This document shows positions 47,893 to 58,420 of a stretch of 64,000 nt of DNA, one piece after another. This DNA comes from Pseudomonadota bacterium (GTDB lineage Bacteria; Verrucomicrobiota; Verrucomicrobiia; Limisphaerales; SXTU01). A model generated the notes under the pieces. That model did no database searches. It saw only the letters and a list, made by a program, of their open reading frames with translations, and had not been told where the DNA came from. The stretch is from positions 68,518 to 132,517 of the forward strand of contig RFSE01000001.1 in NCBI GenBank assembly GCA_009924135.1, in the 5' to 3' direction. A program made the translations under genes and the position numbers. Numbering within the stretch: position 1 is the first letter of the stretch; every line of letters begins with the position of its first letter.

Positions 47893-49302
47893 ATGAAGGG
47901 AATTTCACTCACCCGCCGGGACTGGCTGACCACGACCGCGCTCGGGACCACCGCACTGGCCACCGCGCGGTTTTCCTTCGCCGCCGAACCCGCTCAACCG
48001 CTCCCGCTCGGTTCACGTCGCGAGCTGTTTCTGGACGATTACCTCATTGCGAAGCTCGATGGCGCGGCGCTGCACGCCCACCAGCCCGAGCCGCGTGACG
48101 TGGTCATCACCTGTGACGCGCCGTGGGAGGGAAACACCTCGGCCTACTTCACGATCTTCGCCGATGATGACCGGTTCCGGATGTATTATCGGGGCGCGCA
48201 CTGGAACGAGACGGCGAAGAAGGAGGCGCATCCGGAGTTTGCGTGTTACGCGGAAAGCCGCGATGGACTGACCTTTACCAAACCCAAACTCGGCCTCCAT
48301 GAGTTCAATGGTGCGAAGGAGAACAACATCGTCCTCACCGGTACCGGAACGCACTGCTTCTCGGCGTTCAAGGACGGCAATCCCGCCGCCCCCGCAGCGG
48401 CGCGCTACAAGGCGGTGTCCGCCGTGTTTAAGAAGGGGCTGTACGCCTACCAATCGCCCGATGGGGTCCAGTGGTCGTGGGTGAAGCAGACCCCGGTCAT
48501 CACGGACGGTGCGTTTGATTCGCAGAACCTCGCGTTTTGGGACGCCGCGCGCGGCGAGTACCGGGCCTATTGGCGCATCTTCGCCAACGGCGTACGGGCC
48601 ATCCGCACCGCGACTTCGAGGGACTTTCTGGTCTGGGAGAACCAGGCCGACCTGCGGTTCGTGGATTCACCGGCCGAGCATCTTTACACCAACGCGGTGA
48701 TGCCGTACGCGCGTGCGCCGCATCTGTTCATCGGCTTTCCCACGCGCTTCCAACCGAAGCATGAGCAGGTCGAGCCGGTGTTCATGAGCAGCCGCGACGG
48801 CGTGCTGTTCAAGCGCTGGCCGGAACCGCTCATCCCCATCACCGCCCCCAAGGATCGCGACGGCAATCGCAGCAACTACATGACCTGGGCCCTGCTGCAA
48901 CTGCCCGGACAGGATCGCGAATTGTCAGTGTATGCCACCGAGGCCTACTACACCGGCCCCGGCAGCCGCGTGCGACGTTTCGTGTTTCGCACGGATGGTT
49001 TCGTCTCGGTGCGGTCCAGTGCCGGGGGCGGGACTCTGCTCACCAAGCCGTTCACTTTTACCGGCGCGAAGCTGGCGCTCAACCTCGCCAGCAAAGGTGC
49101 GACGCGGGTCGAATTGCAGGACGCAGACGGCAAGCCACTGCCGGGTTTTGGACTGGCCGATTGTGCTCCCATCACCGGCGACTTCATTGACCATACGGTG
49201 AGCTGGCGCGGAGGCACTCTGGCTGCGCACGCCGGCCGGCCGGTTCGCCTGAAATTTGAACTCAAGGACGCCGATTTGTTTGCGATAAAGTTTAACGCGT
49301 AA
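47893..49302 (+). CDS. Tat-exported glycosidase-like (GH32/43-like propeller) protein
   Basis: Start MKGISLTRRDWLTTTALGTTALATARFSFAAEP; AKEnNIVLTGTGTHCFSAFKDGNP-type region; C-terminal beta-sandwich-like ELKDADLFAIKF. Confidence 0.65.
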   Translation: MKGISLTRRDWLTTTALGTTALATARFSFAAEPAQPLPLGSRRELFLDDYLIAKLDGAALHAHQPEPRDVVITCDAPWEGNTSAYFTIFADDDRFRMYYRGAHWNETAKKEAHPEFACYAESRDGLTFTKPKLGLHEFNGAKENNIVLTGTGTHCFSAFKDGNPAAPAAARYKAVSAVFKKGLYAYQSPDGVQWSWVKQTPVITDGAFDSQNLAFWDAARGEYRAYWRIFANGVRAIRTATSRDFLVWENQADLRFVDSPAEHLYTNAVMPYARAPHLFIGFPTRFQPKHEQVEPVFMSSRDGVLFKRWPEPLIPITAPKDRDGNRSNYMTWALLQLPGQDRELSVYATEAYYTGPGSRVRRFVFRTDGFVSVRSSAGGGTLLTKPFTFTGAKLALNLASKGATRVELQDADGKPLPGFGLADCAPITGDFIDHTVSWRGGTLAAHAGRPVRLKFELKDADLFAIKFNA

Positions 49303-49304
49303 CC

Positions 49305-50159
49305 ATGCCCACCCACCCTGATGACGCCGCGCGCCGCGCCTACTGGGCGGAGCAAATGGAACTCGGCTACGAACTGGTCCAACGCGCCCTGACGTTCGAA
49401 GTCCAAGAATGCGGGGAGGGTTTTGCCTCGCTGCCGGAGGCGGCCCAGTCCGCCGGCATCGAGATGCTGTTCTCGCAATCCAAGATTGCCGGGGACCTTG
49501 ACCGCGTGTTTTTTATGCGGGAGCGCTTGGTGCGCGACGTAATGGCCGTGGGCCGGGCCATGAACGAGCGCGGCTGGATTCTGAAAATCGAGGATGCTTA
49601 CCGTTCGTTGGAGATGCAGGGCCAGCTCGTGCGCAAGCCCGAGGTCTTTGATGCCGTGTTGCGCAAGTGCATCTGGGAAAATGGCGGCGTCATGCCGACG
49701 GTTGAGTTTATTGCCCGGCGTGCGCTGGTCCTGGTCGCCAACGTCCCCAAGATCGGCACCCACATGTCCGGCTCGGCCATTGACGTTTCGGTCTTCCGTC
49801 GCGAGGACGGTTCCGAAGTCTGGCGCGGCAATGCTTATCTCGAAATGAGCGAACGCACCCCGATGCGTTCGCCCTTCATTGCTCCAGCGGATTTGGCGAA
49901 CCGGCTCGAAATCACCGCGATGCTGGAGGCGCAGGGGTTCATTCACTTTCCGTTCGAGTTCTGGCACTTCAACCAGGGCGATGCCCTTGGGCATCTCGTG
50001 CGCGGCCTGCCCGCGCCCGTGCGTTACGGGGCCGTCCACTGGGATGCGAAGACCAACCGCGTGACGCCGTGTGAGAATCCGCTGACGCCGCTGAACCCGC
50101 TCGACGCCTTCGAGCGCGAGATCACTGCCGCGATGGAACGTGCGGAGAGGCAGCAATAA
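49305..50159 (+). CDS. M15-family (VanX/VanY-like) D-Ala-D-Ala dipeptidase/carboxypeptidase
   Basis: 284 aa; zinc-site-like IGTHMSGSAIDVSVF and GFIHFPFEFWHFNQGD motifs. Confidence 0.75.
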   Translation: MPTHPDDAARRAYWAEQMELGYELVQRALTFEVQECGEGFASLPEAAQSAGIEMLFSQSKIAGDLDRVFFMRERLVRDVMAVGRAMNERGWILKIEDAYRSLEMQGQLVRKPEVFDAVLRKCIWENGGVMPTVEFIARRALVLVANVPKIGTHMSGSAIDVSVFRREDGSEVWRGNAYLEMSERTPMRSPFIAPADLANRLEITAMLEAQGFIHFPFEFWHFNQGDALGHLVRGLPAPVRYGAVHWDAKTNRVTPCENPLTPLNPLDAFEREITAAMERAERQQ

Positions 50160-50172
50160 TCTGTTCGTCTCG

Positions 50173-51486
50173 ATGAAACTAAGTCTTCTCCTCCTCGCCG
50201 CCTTAGGGCTCATCGCGACGTCCAGCTTCGCGGCGGCTCCGGTTCCGTTGGAATTCACGGTGAAGCTGGAAACGGTGCTGAAGCACGACGACGGCAAGTT
50301 CCTCTGGTTTCATCCGCGTGCTGCCGCCATCCCCGGTCCCGATGCAGCCTCTCCGGGAGCCGTGATGACGATCCAAAAGCATCTCAAGGTCTCAGACTAC
50401 TATTCGGGCCTGCATGTGATGACTCGGGCGACGCCCACCGCGCCGTGGCTGGGACCGTTGCTGCCGCCCGAGCTGGACTGGAAACAGCAGCCTGATGGGG
50501 TGACGATCAGCGTGGCGGATGTGACCCCGGGCTGGCATGCGCCGACGGGCCGGCTCCTCGCCATCGGCTGCCAGGTTCGCTACAGTTTGAAGGGCAAACA
50601 GCTTGATGACGTCAAGCGGGCGCACCAGACGGTCTATGCCGTGCTCGAACCGAAGTCGGGCAAGTGGTCGCCGTGGCAGGTGTTGGAAATGCCGGAGGCC
50701 GAAGAATTCAATTTCGCCCGCAACGCCTGCGCCCAATGGCTGGTGCGGGCCGGCGGCAGCTTGCTCGTGCCGCTCTACATCGGGCGGAGTGCGAAGGACC
50801 GGTTCAGCACGACGGTGGCAGAGTGTCGGTTCGACGGAACGAAGCTGACTTACCAGCGCCACGGCACGGTACTGCGGCTGCCCGTTGCACGCGGGCTTTA
50901 CGAACCATCGCTCGTCGCGTTTCAAGGACGTTACTTCCTCACCCTGCGCAACGATGTGCGCGGCTACGTGAGTGTGAGTGAGGACGGCCTCAATTTTGCC
51001 GAGCCAAAGCCGTGGCTCTTCGATGACGGCGCCGAATTGGGCAGCTACAACACGCAGGCGCACTGGCTCGCGCACAGCGACGGGCTTTTCCTCGTTTACA
51101 CCCGGCGGGGCGCGAACAACGACCACATCATCCGCCACCGTGCCCCGCTGTTCATCGCACAGGTGGACCCCGCCACACTCCGGGTCGTGCGGGCCACTGA
51201 AAAGGTGGTCGTGCCTGAACGGGGCGCAGAACTCGGCAACTTTGGCTGCAACCCGTTTAGTGCAACTGAATCCTGGGTAACCGTGTCCGAGGGGTTGTTC
51301 ATGAAGGATTCGAAGCAACGCGGCGCTGAAGGTGCGACCTTTGTGGCCCGCATCCTCTGGGCGAAGCCGAACCGGCTCGTCAGCGCGACTTCCGGACCCG
51401 CAGACCACCGTGCTTCGACCGCACGCGCCGATCTTAAGCCCCGTATTCCAGATCCAACCATTGCTGAGGCTTCGATCCGCCCATGA
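50173..51486 (+). CDS. Exported sialidase/BNR-like exo-glycosidase family protein
   Basis: Start [23 protein letters not shown]; propeller-like repeats; [35 protein letters not shown]. Confidence 0.7.
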   Translation: MKLSLLLLAALGLIATSSFAAAPVPLEFTVKLETVLKHDDGKFLWFHPRAAAIPGPDAASPGAVMTIQKHLKVSDYYSGLHVMTRATPTAPWLGPLLPPELDWKQQPDGVTISVADVTPGWHAPTGRLLAIGCQVRYSLKGKQLDDVKRAHQTVYAVLEPKSGKWSPWQVLEMPEAEEFNFARNACAQWLVRAGGSLLVPLYIGRSAKDRFSTTVAECRFDGTKLTYQRHGTVLRLPVARGLYEPSLVAFQGRYFLTLRNDVRGYVSVSEDGLNFAEPKPWLFDDGAELGSYNTQAHWLAHSDGLFLVYTRRGANNDHIIRHRAPLFIAQVDPATLRVVRATEKVVVPERGAELGNFGCNPFSATESWVTVSEGLFMKDSKQRGAEGATFVARILWAKPNRLVSATSGPADHRASTARADLKPRIPDPTIAEASIRP

Positions 51487-53789
51487 AATATATAAACCTT
51501 TTCACCGGACTGCTGCTTTGTCTCGTCAGCCACTGCGCCCTGGCGGCCAGTCAAACCTACGATCTGGTCATTTATGGTGGTACATCGGCGGGCGTTGCGG
51601 CAGCGGTGCAGGCCAAGCGCATGGGCAAGACCGTGGTGTTGATCGAACCGACCCGCCGGATTGGGGGCCTGAGCACGGGCGGTCTGGGCCAGACCGACAT
51701 TGGCAACAAGGCAGCCATCGGTGGCATCGCCCGCGAATTTTATCAGGGCATCAAGCGCCACTACGACGATCCCGCCGCTTGGAAATGGCAGGCCCAGGTA
51801 CTTTACCGCGATGGTGGACAAACGCGCACTGACACCGGCGAAGCGACCCGCTGGACGTTCGAGCCTAGTGCTGCCCTGCGCGTATTTTCGGACTGGGTCC
51901 GCACCAACCAGATCGAAGTCATCTATGGCGAGCGACTCGAACGGGCCGCCGGGGTGACCCTTTCGAAGTCTTCCCCGCCTCGCATCGAAGTCATCCGCAT
52001 GGAGTCCGGCAAGGCCTTTCACGGACGTATGTTCATGGATGCCACTTACGAGGGCGACTTGATGGCCTCCGCCAAAGTCACTTATACCGTCGGGCGGGAG
52101 GCCAATGCCCGTTATGGCGAGACCCTGAACGGCATTCAGCCTGCTCAAGCCCGCTTTCATCAACTCGTCAAAGGGGTGAGCCCTTACGTAAAACCCGGCG
52201 ATCCCGCCAGTGGTTTACTGCCGCATATCAATCTCAACGGCCCTGGGAAGGAAGGCGACGGTGATCAGCGGGTCCAAGCCTATTGCTTCCGCATGTGCCT
52301 CACCGACCATCCGGACAATCGCATTCCCTTCCACAAGCCCGAAGGCTATGTCGAGCTTTGGTACGAGCTGCTGTTACGCAATTACGAGGCAGGTGAAAAG
52401 GCGCCCCCTTGGATTAATGCCTCCATGCCCAATCGTAAAACAGACACGAACAACCGCCTGGGCGTTTCTACCGACTTCATCGGCCAGAACTATGGTTACC
52501 CCGAAGCCACGTACGCCGAGCGCGAACGGATCGCCGCCCAGCACCGTCTCTATCAGCAGGGCTTGATGTGGACGCTCGCGAATCATCCCCGTATTCCTGA
52601 AGCCATCCGGCACGAAGTGGGGCGATCGGGCATGTGCAAGGATGAGTTCAAGGAGGGCAATGGCTGGCAGGAGCAACTTTACATCCGCGAGGCCCGTCGC
52701 ATGGTCGCCGACTTGGTCATGACGCAACACCACTGCCAGGGCCGTGAGGTTGCCGCTCAGCCAGTCGGCCTTGCCGCGTACACCATGGATTCGCACCACC
52801 AGCAGCGTTACATCGACGCCGATGGCCACGTCCGCAACGAAGGGGATGTCGAAGTTGGCGGGTTCCCGCCTTATCCCATTGGTTTCCGGGCCATCGTGCC
52901 GAAAGCAGCAGAGTGTGCCAACCTGCTCGTGCCCGCCTGCCTCTCCGCTTCGCACATTGCCTTCGGCAGCATCCGGATGGAACCGGTCTTCATGGTTCTG
53001 GGCCAGTCTGCCGCCACCGCTGCGGCCCACGCGATTGATGAAAATGTTGCGGTGCAGCAGATCAACCAGCCCAAGTTTCGCGCCCGGCTGGAAGCCGACC
53101 ACCAGGTGCTCGCGTGGGCCAGTCCAGTCAAGCCCGCCTCGACGCCCGTTCCTGCACCTAAAAAGTTTCGGGTCGTCACGCTGGGCGATTCGATCACCAA
53201 GGGCGTGCGCCCCGGTGTGAAGGCTGCCGAAACCTTTGCCGCAAGGTTGGAGTCGGGCTTGCGTGCGGATGGGATTGAGGCATCGGTGGTGAATGTCGGC
53301 ATCGGCGGTGAGCGGACGGACCAGGCCTTGCGTCGGCTGGCCAAGGATGTCCTCGCGCAGCAACCATCCCTCGTCACCATCATGTATGGCACCAACGACA
53401 GCTACGTGGATCAGGGCAAAAGCGCCACGCGCATCACCGTGGAAGAGTATCGGGCCAACCTCGTCCGGCTGGTGGCTGAATTGCGCGCCGCCGGAGTCAC
53501 GCCCGTGCTGATGACCGAACCGCGTTGGGGCAAAACCGCGAAATTGAACGGCGTTGGCGAGCATCCCAACGTGCGACTTGAGGCCTATGTCGCTGCTTGT
53601 CGCTCCGTCGCTCAGGAAAAGCAGGTGCCGCTGGTGGACCACTACCAGCACTGGAACACTGCTGAAAAGAAGGGCGCTGACATCGGAGCCTGGACCACCG
53701 ATCAGTGCCATCCGAATCCGCAGGGACACCGTGTACTTGCTGAACTCATGCTGCCGGTGGTTCGCACGGCGCTGCCCAAACCCCGTTGA
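51483..53789 (+). CDS. FAD-dependent oxidoreductase fused to SGNH/GDSL hydrolase
   Basis: 768 aa; N-terminal [48 protein letters not shown]-terminal [47 protein letters not shown] blocks. Confidence 0.9.
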   Translation: MKYINLFTGLLLCLVSHCALAASQTYDLVIYGGTSAGVAAAVQAKRMGKTVVLIEPTRRIGGLSTGGLGQTDIGNKAAIGGIAREFYQGIKRHYDDPAAWKWQAQVLYRDGGQTRTDTGEATRWTFEPSAALRVFSDWVRTNQIEVIYGERLERAAGVTLSKSSPPRIEVIRMESGKAFHGRMFMDATYEGDLMASAKVTYTVGREANARYGETLNGIQPAQARFHQLVKGVSPYVKPGDPASGLLPHINLNGPGKEGDGDQRVQAYCFRMCLTDHPDNRIPFHKPEGYVELWYELLLRNYEAGEKAPPWINASMPNRKTDTNNRLGVSTDFIGQNYGYPEATYAERERIAAQHRLYQQGLMWTLANHPRIPEAIRHEVGRSGMCKDEFKEGNGWQEQLYIREARRMVADLVMTQHHCQGREVAAQPVGLAAYTMDSHHQQRYIDADGHVRNEGDVEVGGFPPYPIGFRAIVPKAAECANLLVPACLSASHIAFGSIRMEPVFMVLGQSAATAAAHAIDENVAVQQINQPKFRARLEADHQVLAWASPVKPASTPVPAPKKFRVVTLGDSITKGVRPGVKAAETFAARLESGLRADGIEASVVNVGIGGERTDQALRRLAKDVLAQQPSLVTIMYGTNDSYVDQGKSATRITVEEYRANLVRLVAELRAAGVTPVLMTEPRWGKTAKLNGVGEHPNVRLEAYVAACRSVAQEKQVPLVDHYQHWNTAEKKGADIGAWTTDQCHPNPQGHRVLAELMLPVVRTALPKPR

Positions 53790-53796
53790 TTCACCG

Positions 53797-54651
53797 ATGC
53801 TTCGTGCCAGACAACGAATCGGACCTTTGATCCTGCTCAGCTGGGTGCTGGGCGGATTGCTCATTTCAACTGCCTCCGCCGCGCATCTAAAACTTTTTGT
53901 CCTCACCGGCCAGTCCAACTCACTCGGTACGACGGATGGCGATGGGGCTGATTCTTCGCCGGGCGCTGATCCTGCCGACAGGGAAGTCCGCTTCTATTGG
54001 CACAACCTCGCAAACGCCGCCCGATCACTGGGCGACTCGGGCGGTGAATTCACCACCCTTCGCGAGCAGCAGGGTGGGTATTACAAGGGCAGCGCCACGC
54101 ACTGGGGACCGGAGTTCGGTTTTGGGCGGCGGTTGTACCGAGCGGGAGTTCGTGATTTTGGCATCATCAAGGCCAGCCGCGGTGGTGGTGGAAATTCGCT
54201 CTGGTCCAAGGCTGCCCCAGATCGCCACATGTATGACCATGTCGTGAAGACTGTGGCGTCGGCCGCTGCGGACCTCGGGAAGCACGGGGATACTTTTGAA
54301 ATTGTCGGCTTGCTCTACCTTCAAGGCGAGAGCGATTCCCCGGCAGAAGCCATGGTGGCGGACACGCGTATCCGCGAACTAGCAGAAAACCTTCGCCGCG
54401 ATCTCCCCAATGCCAAGTGTCTCCATACCGTCATCGCTGGCATTGCCGCCGTCGGAGCTGCGCGTGACACGGTTCGGGCGAAACATGCCGGTATGGCGCC
54501 GGATGCGACTCAGTTCAGCTTTTTCAGCACCACCGACCTGCGCGATCAGCTCCCGGACAAGCTGCACTTCAACAAATCCGCCAAGCTCGCCATTGGCGAG
54601 CGTTTCGCCGACACTTGGCTGAAGAAATTCGCCTCGCGACCTGCGCCATGA
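53797..54651 (+). CDS. Sialate O-acetylesterase-like (SASA) carbohydrate esterase
   Basis: Start MLRARQRIGPLILLSWVLGGLLIS; LFVLTGQSNSLGTTDG; IVGLLYLQGESDS; DKLHFN. Confidence 0.82.
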   Translation: MLRARQRIGPLILLSWVLGGLLISTASAAHLKLFVLTGQSNSLGTTDGDGADSSPGADPADREVRFYWHNLANAARSLGDSGGEFTTLREQQGGYYKGSATHWGPEFGFGRRLYRAGVRDFGIIKASRGGGGNSLWSKAAPDRHMYDHVVKTVASAAADLGKHGDTFEIVGLLYLQGESDSPAEAMVADTRIRELAENLRRDLPNAKCLHTVIAGIAAVGAARDTVRAKHAGMAPDATQFSFFSTTDLRDQLPDKLHFNKSAKLAIGERFADTWLKKFASRPAP

Positions 54652-57542
54652 CGCCCCGATTTTTCATCGCTTGCTGGCTCGCCTTGACTGCGGGGGCGGT
54701 CGCAACTGACTCAAAGACCAACAACGACGCTGTTCCGCATTGGTCCTACCAACCGGTCGTCCGTCCCGCGTTGCCGACAGTCAAAAACTCCGCGTGGGGT
54801 CGCAACGACCTGGACCGGTTCATTCTGGCGAAGCTGGAAGGGCAGGGGCTTCAGCCATCACCCGCAGCCGATCCGCGCACTTTGATTCGCCGGCTTTACT
54901 TCGACCTGATCGGGCTTCCGCCAACACCTGAAGAGGTCGAGGCGTTTGCTAAAGAATGCGGAATGGCCAAGGGGGTGCGACCGACGGATTCCGCATTCCG
55001 CATTCCGCATTCCGCAGTGGAACGGCTCGTGGACAAACTGCTCGCCAGTCCGCACTACGGCGAACGCTGGGCGCGCCACTGGCTGGACATCGCCCACTAT
55101 GCGGACACTCACGGTTTCGAACGTGACCAGCTCCGGCCCAATGCCTGGCGCTACCGCGACTACGTCATCGGCGCGCTCAATTCCGACAAGCCGTATGACC
55201 AGTTCCTCCGCGAACAAATCGCTGGCGACGTACTCGTCGAAGGGTCCAAAGTCCAAAGCCCAAAGTCCAAAGTCACCGACGCCGCTCAGACCAATGGAAC
55301 CGGCTCTCAACTCTCAACTTTCAACTCTCAACTCCTTTCCGCCACCGGTTTTCTCGCCGCCGGCCCATGGGATTACGTCGGTCAGATCGAGACCAAGAGC
55401 GATGTCCTGCGTCGTCAGGCCCGGGCCGATGATTTGGATGACATCGTCACACAGGTCCTCACTTCCACGATGGGTGTGACCATCAACTGTGCCCGTTGCC
55501 ACGATCACAAACTGGACCCCATTTCGCAGCGGGAATATTACAGCCTTTGGTCGGTCTTTGCCGGCGTGAAGCGGGGCGAGCGTGAGTTGGACCCCGCAGC
55601 CACGACCCGCCGCGAAACCGAACGCAAGCAACTCCAGGCGCGCCTCCGGGAGGTCGCCGCAGAGCTTGGCCGCCTCACCGGTGCGGGCCTCGACCTCGCG
55701 GACATGGTGGGTGGCGGCAACGGTCGTGGCACGGGCGTCAAGGGTGCCGGGCTTGATCTCCGTAATGGCAACGTGGTGAAGGACAAGCTCGGTTACCACC
55801 GCGACATCCAGTTGAACCGTTTGCAAAAAGCGGAGTGGCCAGACGCAAACACACCGAAATTCGTACAGTGGATTTTCGTGCCGGATGGCAAATCCCCTGT
55901 GCCAGTCGCCAGCCAGGTGATCGTCAGCAATCTTCCGCCGACATCGGGTTACGCCTGGGATGCGATTCGCAATGGTCCACTGAACGCACAGGTTTCCACC
56001 AAACTCGATGGAGTGGACTACGCGGCGGAAGGACACTCGCTGCTCGGATTGCACGCCAACGCGGGCATCACCTTGAATCTGGTCGAAATCCGCAAGGCCA
56101 GTGGCTTTTCCAAGTTGCGTCTTACGGCCATGCTCGGTTTTGGTGCGGCCCCCGGCGCCGCTTCGAGTCGTGCTGATTTCAGCGTCTTTGCCGGTCGGGA
56201 GCTGGTCTTCCAAAAACTCAAACTGCGCAAGGACGATTCGGCCCGCGTGGATGTAGTAGTTCCTGACACTGCTGAGACACTCACGCTGGTCGCTACCGAT
56301 GGAGGCGACGGCATCGGCAGCGATCTGCTTTTCCTGGGTGATGCGCGTCTCTCCATGGATGCGGATTTGCAAAAGCTCGCAGATGCCGATCGCGCGCGCA
56401 TCGAGTCGTTGCGGGCCGAGGAGAAGCAGTTGAAGGCCGCGCTCGCTGCGAAGACCGAAGGCGACAAGGTCTATGCCATCAACAGCACTGAGCCACCAGT
56501 AGTGAAAGTGCTCCGCCGGGGCAATCCTGAGGATGCTCTGGAAGAAGTCGGTCCTGGCGTCCTTGCCTGCGTTAAGCATATCTCAGCTGACTTCACCGGG
56601 GCCAAGTCTGAAGGGGACCGCCGCCTCGCGCTGGCCGATTGGATTGTGCAACCAGCCAACCCGCTCACCCGCCGCGTTTTGGTCAACCGCCTCTGGCACC
56701 ATCACTTCGGGGTCGGTCTGGTGGACACGCCCAGCGATTTTGGCAAGGGCGGTGGCCGGCCTTCGCATCCCGAATTGCTGGACTGGCTGGCCGAGGAATT
56801 TCTCGCCAGCGGTTGGTCTGTAAAGGCGATGCATCGGCGCATTTGCACGAGCGCGACTTACGGACAGTGTTCAGTGTTCAGTGTTCAGTATTCTGATGCC
56901 AGTGGGGTATCAACCGATGTTTCACGAAGGTCCGGCCCCTCACTGAACACTGAAAACTGGAAACTGAATACTTTCCTTGCCCAACGCATTGATTCCGCCA
57001 ACCGCCTCCTCTGGCGTCAAAACCCCCGGCGTCTCGACGCCGAATCCACGCGGGACTCCGTGCTCGCCATCAGCGGCAAATTGAACTTTGCCGCCGCCGG
57101 CCCGGGTTACCGCGACTTCAAGTACACCGAAGCGTACGCACCGATTTACCAGTACATCGCTGCCGACACACCCGAACTGTGGCGACGCAGCATCTACCGT
57201 TTCGTCGTGCGCACCACGCCGCAGCAGTTCATGACCACGCTGGATTGCCCGAACCCGGCGAATCTTACTCCGGCGCGCACCAGTACGACCACGGCCCTGC
57301 AGGCGCTCGCGTTGTCGAACAACGAGTTCATGCTGCAACAAGCCCGTTATCTCGCCGCCCGCATCGAACGCGAAGCCGGTGCCGACCCTGCTGCCCAGGT
57401 GGTCCGCGCCTTTCAGCTCTCATTCGCGCGTTCGCCGAGCCAGCTCGAATTGTCCGCCGCGCGTGACCTCGTGCGCACGGAAAGCGTCTTTGCCTTATGC
57501 CGCATGCTGCTTAATGCCAATGAATTCGTATATGTTGACTAG
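54648..57542 (+). CDS. PSD1/DUF1549-DUF1553 family protein with several in-frame repeat-element insertions
   Basis: Start MTPRFFIACWLALTAG; LIRRLYFDLIGLPPTPEEVEAF; ERWARHWLDIAHYADTHGFE; TMGVTINCARCHDHKLDPI; TRRVLVNRLWHHHFGVGLVDTPSDFGKGG. Confidence 0.9.
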   Translation: MTPRFFIACWLALTAGAVATDSKTNNDAVPHWSYQPVVRPALPTVKNSAWGRNDLDRFILAKLEGQGLQPSPAADPRTLIRRLYFDLIGLPPTPEEVEAFAKECGMAKGVRPTDSAFRIPHSAVERLVDKLLASPHYGERWARHWLDIAHYADTHGFERDQLRPNAWRYRDYVIGALNSDKPYDQFLREQIAGDVLVEGSKVQSPKSKVTDAAQTNGTGSQLSTFNSQLLSATGFLAAGPWDYVGQIETKSDVLRRQARADDLDDIVTQVLTSTMGVTINCARCHDHKLDPISQREYYSLWSVFAGVKRGERELDPAATTRRETERKQLQARLREVAAELGRLTGAGLDLADMVGGGNGRGTGVKGAGLDLRNGNVVKDKLGYHRDIQLNRLQKAEWPDANTPKFVQWIFVPDGKSPVPVASQVIVSNLPPTSGYAWDAIRNGPLNAQVSTKLDGVDYAAEGHSLLGLHANAGITLNLVEIRKASGFSKLRLTAMLGFGAAPGAASSRADFSVFAGRELVFQKLKLRKDDSARVDVVVPDTAETLTLVATDGGDGIGSDLLFLGDARLSMDADLQKLADADRARIESLRAEEKQLKAALAAKTEGDKVYAINSTEPPVVKVLRRGNPEDALEEVGPGVLACVKHISADFTGAKSEGDRRLALADWIVQPANPLTRRVLVNRLWHHHFGVGLVDTPSDFGKGGGRPSHPELLDWLAEEFLASGWSVKAMHRRICTSATYGQCSVFSVQYSDASGVSTDVSRRSGPSLNTENWKLNTFLAQRIDSANRLLWRQNPRRLDAESTRDSVLAISGKLNFAAAGPGYRDFKYTEAYAPIYQYIAADTPELWRRSIYRFVVRTTPQQFMTTLDCPNPANLTPARTSTTTALQALALSNNEFMLQQARYLAARIEREAGADPAAQVVRAFQLSFARSPSQLELSAARDLVRTESVFALCRMLLNANEFVYVD
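54954..55019. repeat. ATTCCGC heptamer x4 with short inverted arm, inside a CDS
   Basis: Four perfect attccgc copies at 54988-55015; inverted gaatgcggaatgg at 54954-54966. Confidence 0.88.
55244..55334. repeat. Two adjacent heptamer arrays (TCCAAAG x4 and CTCTCAA x4) inside a CDS
   Basis: tccaaag-tccaaag-cccaaag-tccaaag and ctctcaa-ctctcaa-ctttcaa-ctctcaa. Confidence 0.88.
56866..56969. repeat. Inverted pair of AGTGTTC/ACTGAAC heptamer arrays inside a CDS
   Basis: agtgttc x3 + agtattc (56866-56893); actgaac-actgaaa-actggaa-actgaat (56942-56969). Confidence 0.9.
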
Positions 57543-58395
57543 CTCCATCACCCGCGCCATCGCCTTGCTCGCAACCGCATGGTTGCCGTTCACCAGCCCG
57601 GCTCAAAGCACCGCCGGTCTGAGCCAGGCGCTCAGTCTTCACGCTTCGTTCGACCGCAGCCTCGACGCGGACTTCTCGCGCGGCGACAAAGCCTGCCTCT
57701 TTCGCACCAAGCAGGGGGTTGGTCCTGCGGCGGTCAACGAGGAGCTTAAGCTTGTGCCCGATGGCGGAAGATTCGGCGGAGGCCTCCACTTCACCAAGAA
57801 AGGCACTACGCAACCGCGCTTCAAAGGACCGGGGGCGCTTGGCTACAACGACAAACGCTGGAGTGCGTCCGTGTCCGTGTGGTTGAAGCTCGACCCGGAC
57901 AAGGACTTGGAGCCGGGCTACTGCGACCCGGTGCAGATCGTCGGTGATGACACCAAGAAGGGGTTCATCTTCATGGAGTGGTCGAAGGATGAATCGCCCC
58001 GGCATTTCCGTTTCGCCATCCGGCCGCTGTTCAATCTGTGGAATCCTAACAACCTCGACTGGGGGAAAATGCCCTCTGAGCAGCGCCCCGCTGTCCAGGT
58101 AACCAAAGCCGTCTTCTCCCGCGACCATTGGACCCATGCCGTTTTTACGTTCGAGAACATCAACGATAAATCGAACAAGCCAGTCGGTTGTCTGTACCTG
58201 AATGGGGAGTTGCAGGGCAAAATCGAAAACCGCGACCTGACGATCGGCTGGAATCCCGATGCCGTTCAACTCGTGCTGGGCGCCTCCTACGTGGGGTATC
58301 TGGATGACCTGGCCGTTTTCGATCGTGCGCTCACGGGAGCCGAAGTGAAGTTGTTGAATGGTCTGAAAAATGGAGTGCGGGAACTGCATCCTTGA
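57532..58395 (+). CDS. LamG/concanavalin A-like domain protein
   Basis: Start MLTSSITRAIALLATAW; LSLHASFDRSLDADFSRG, YVGYLDDLAVFDRALTGAEVKLL. Confidence 0.85.
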   Translation: MLTSSITRAIALLATAWLPFTSPAQSTAGLSQALSLHASFDRSLDADFSRGDKACLFRTKQGVGPAAVNEELKLVPDGGRFGGGLHFTKKGTTQPRFKGPGALGYNDKRWSASVSVWLKLDPDKDLEPGYCDPVQIVGDDTKKGFIFMEWSKDESPRHFRFAIRPLFNLWNPNNLDWGKMPSEQRPAVQVTKAVFSRDHWTHAVFTFENINDKSNKPVGCLYLNGELQGKIENRDLTIGWNPDAVQLVLGASYVGYLDDLAVFDRALTGAEVKLLNGLKNGVRELHP

Positions 58396-58420
58396 TCAAC
58401 CGTTCAACTCCGTTGTGACC

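Noticed and set aside
12200-56969. Short repeats considered as CRISPR arrays
   Set aside because: Units are 7-11 bp, directly tandem without ~30-bp unique spacers, and no cas genes are visible.
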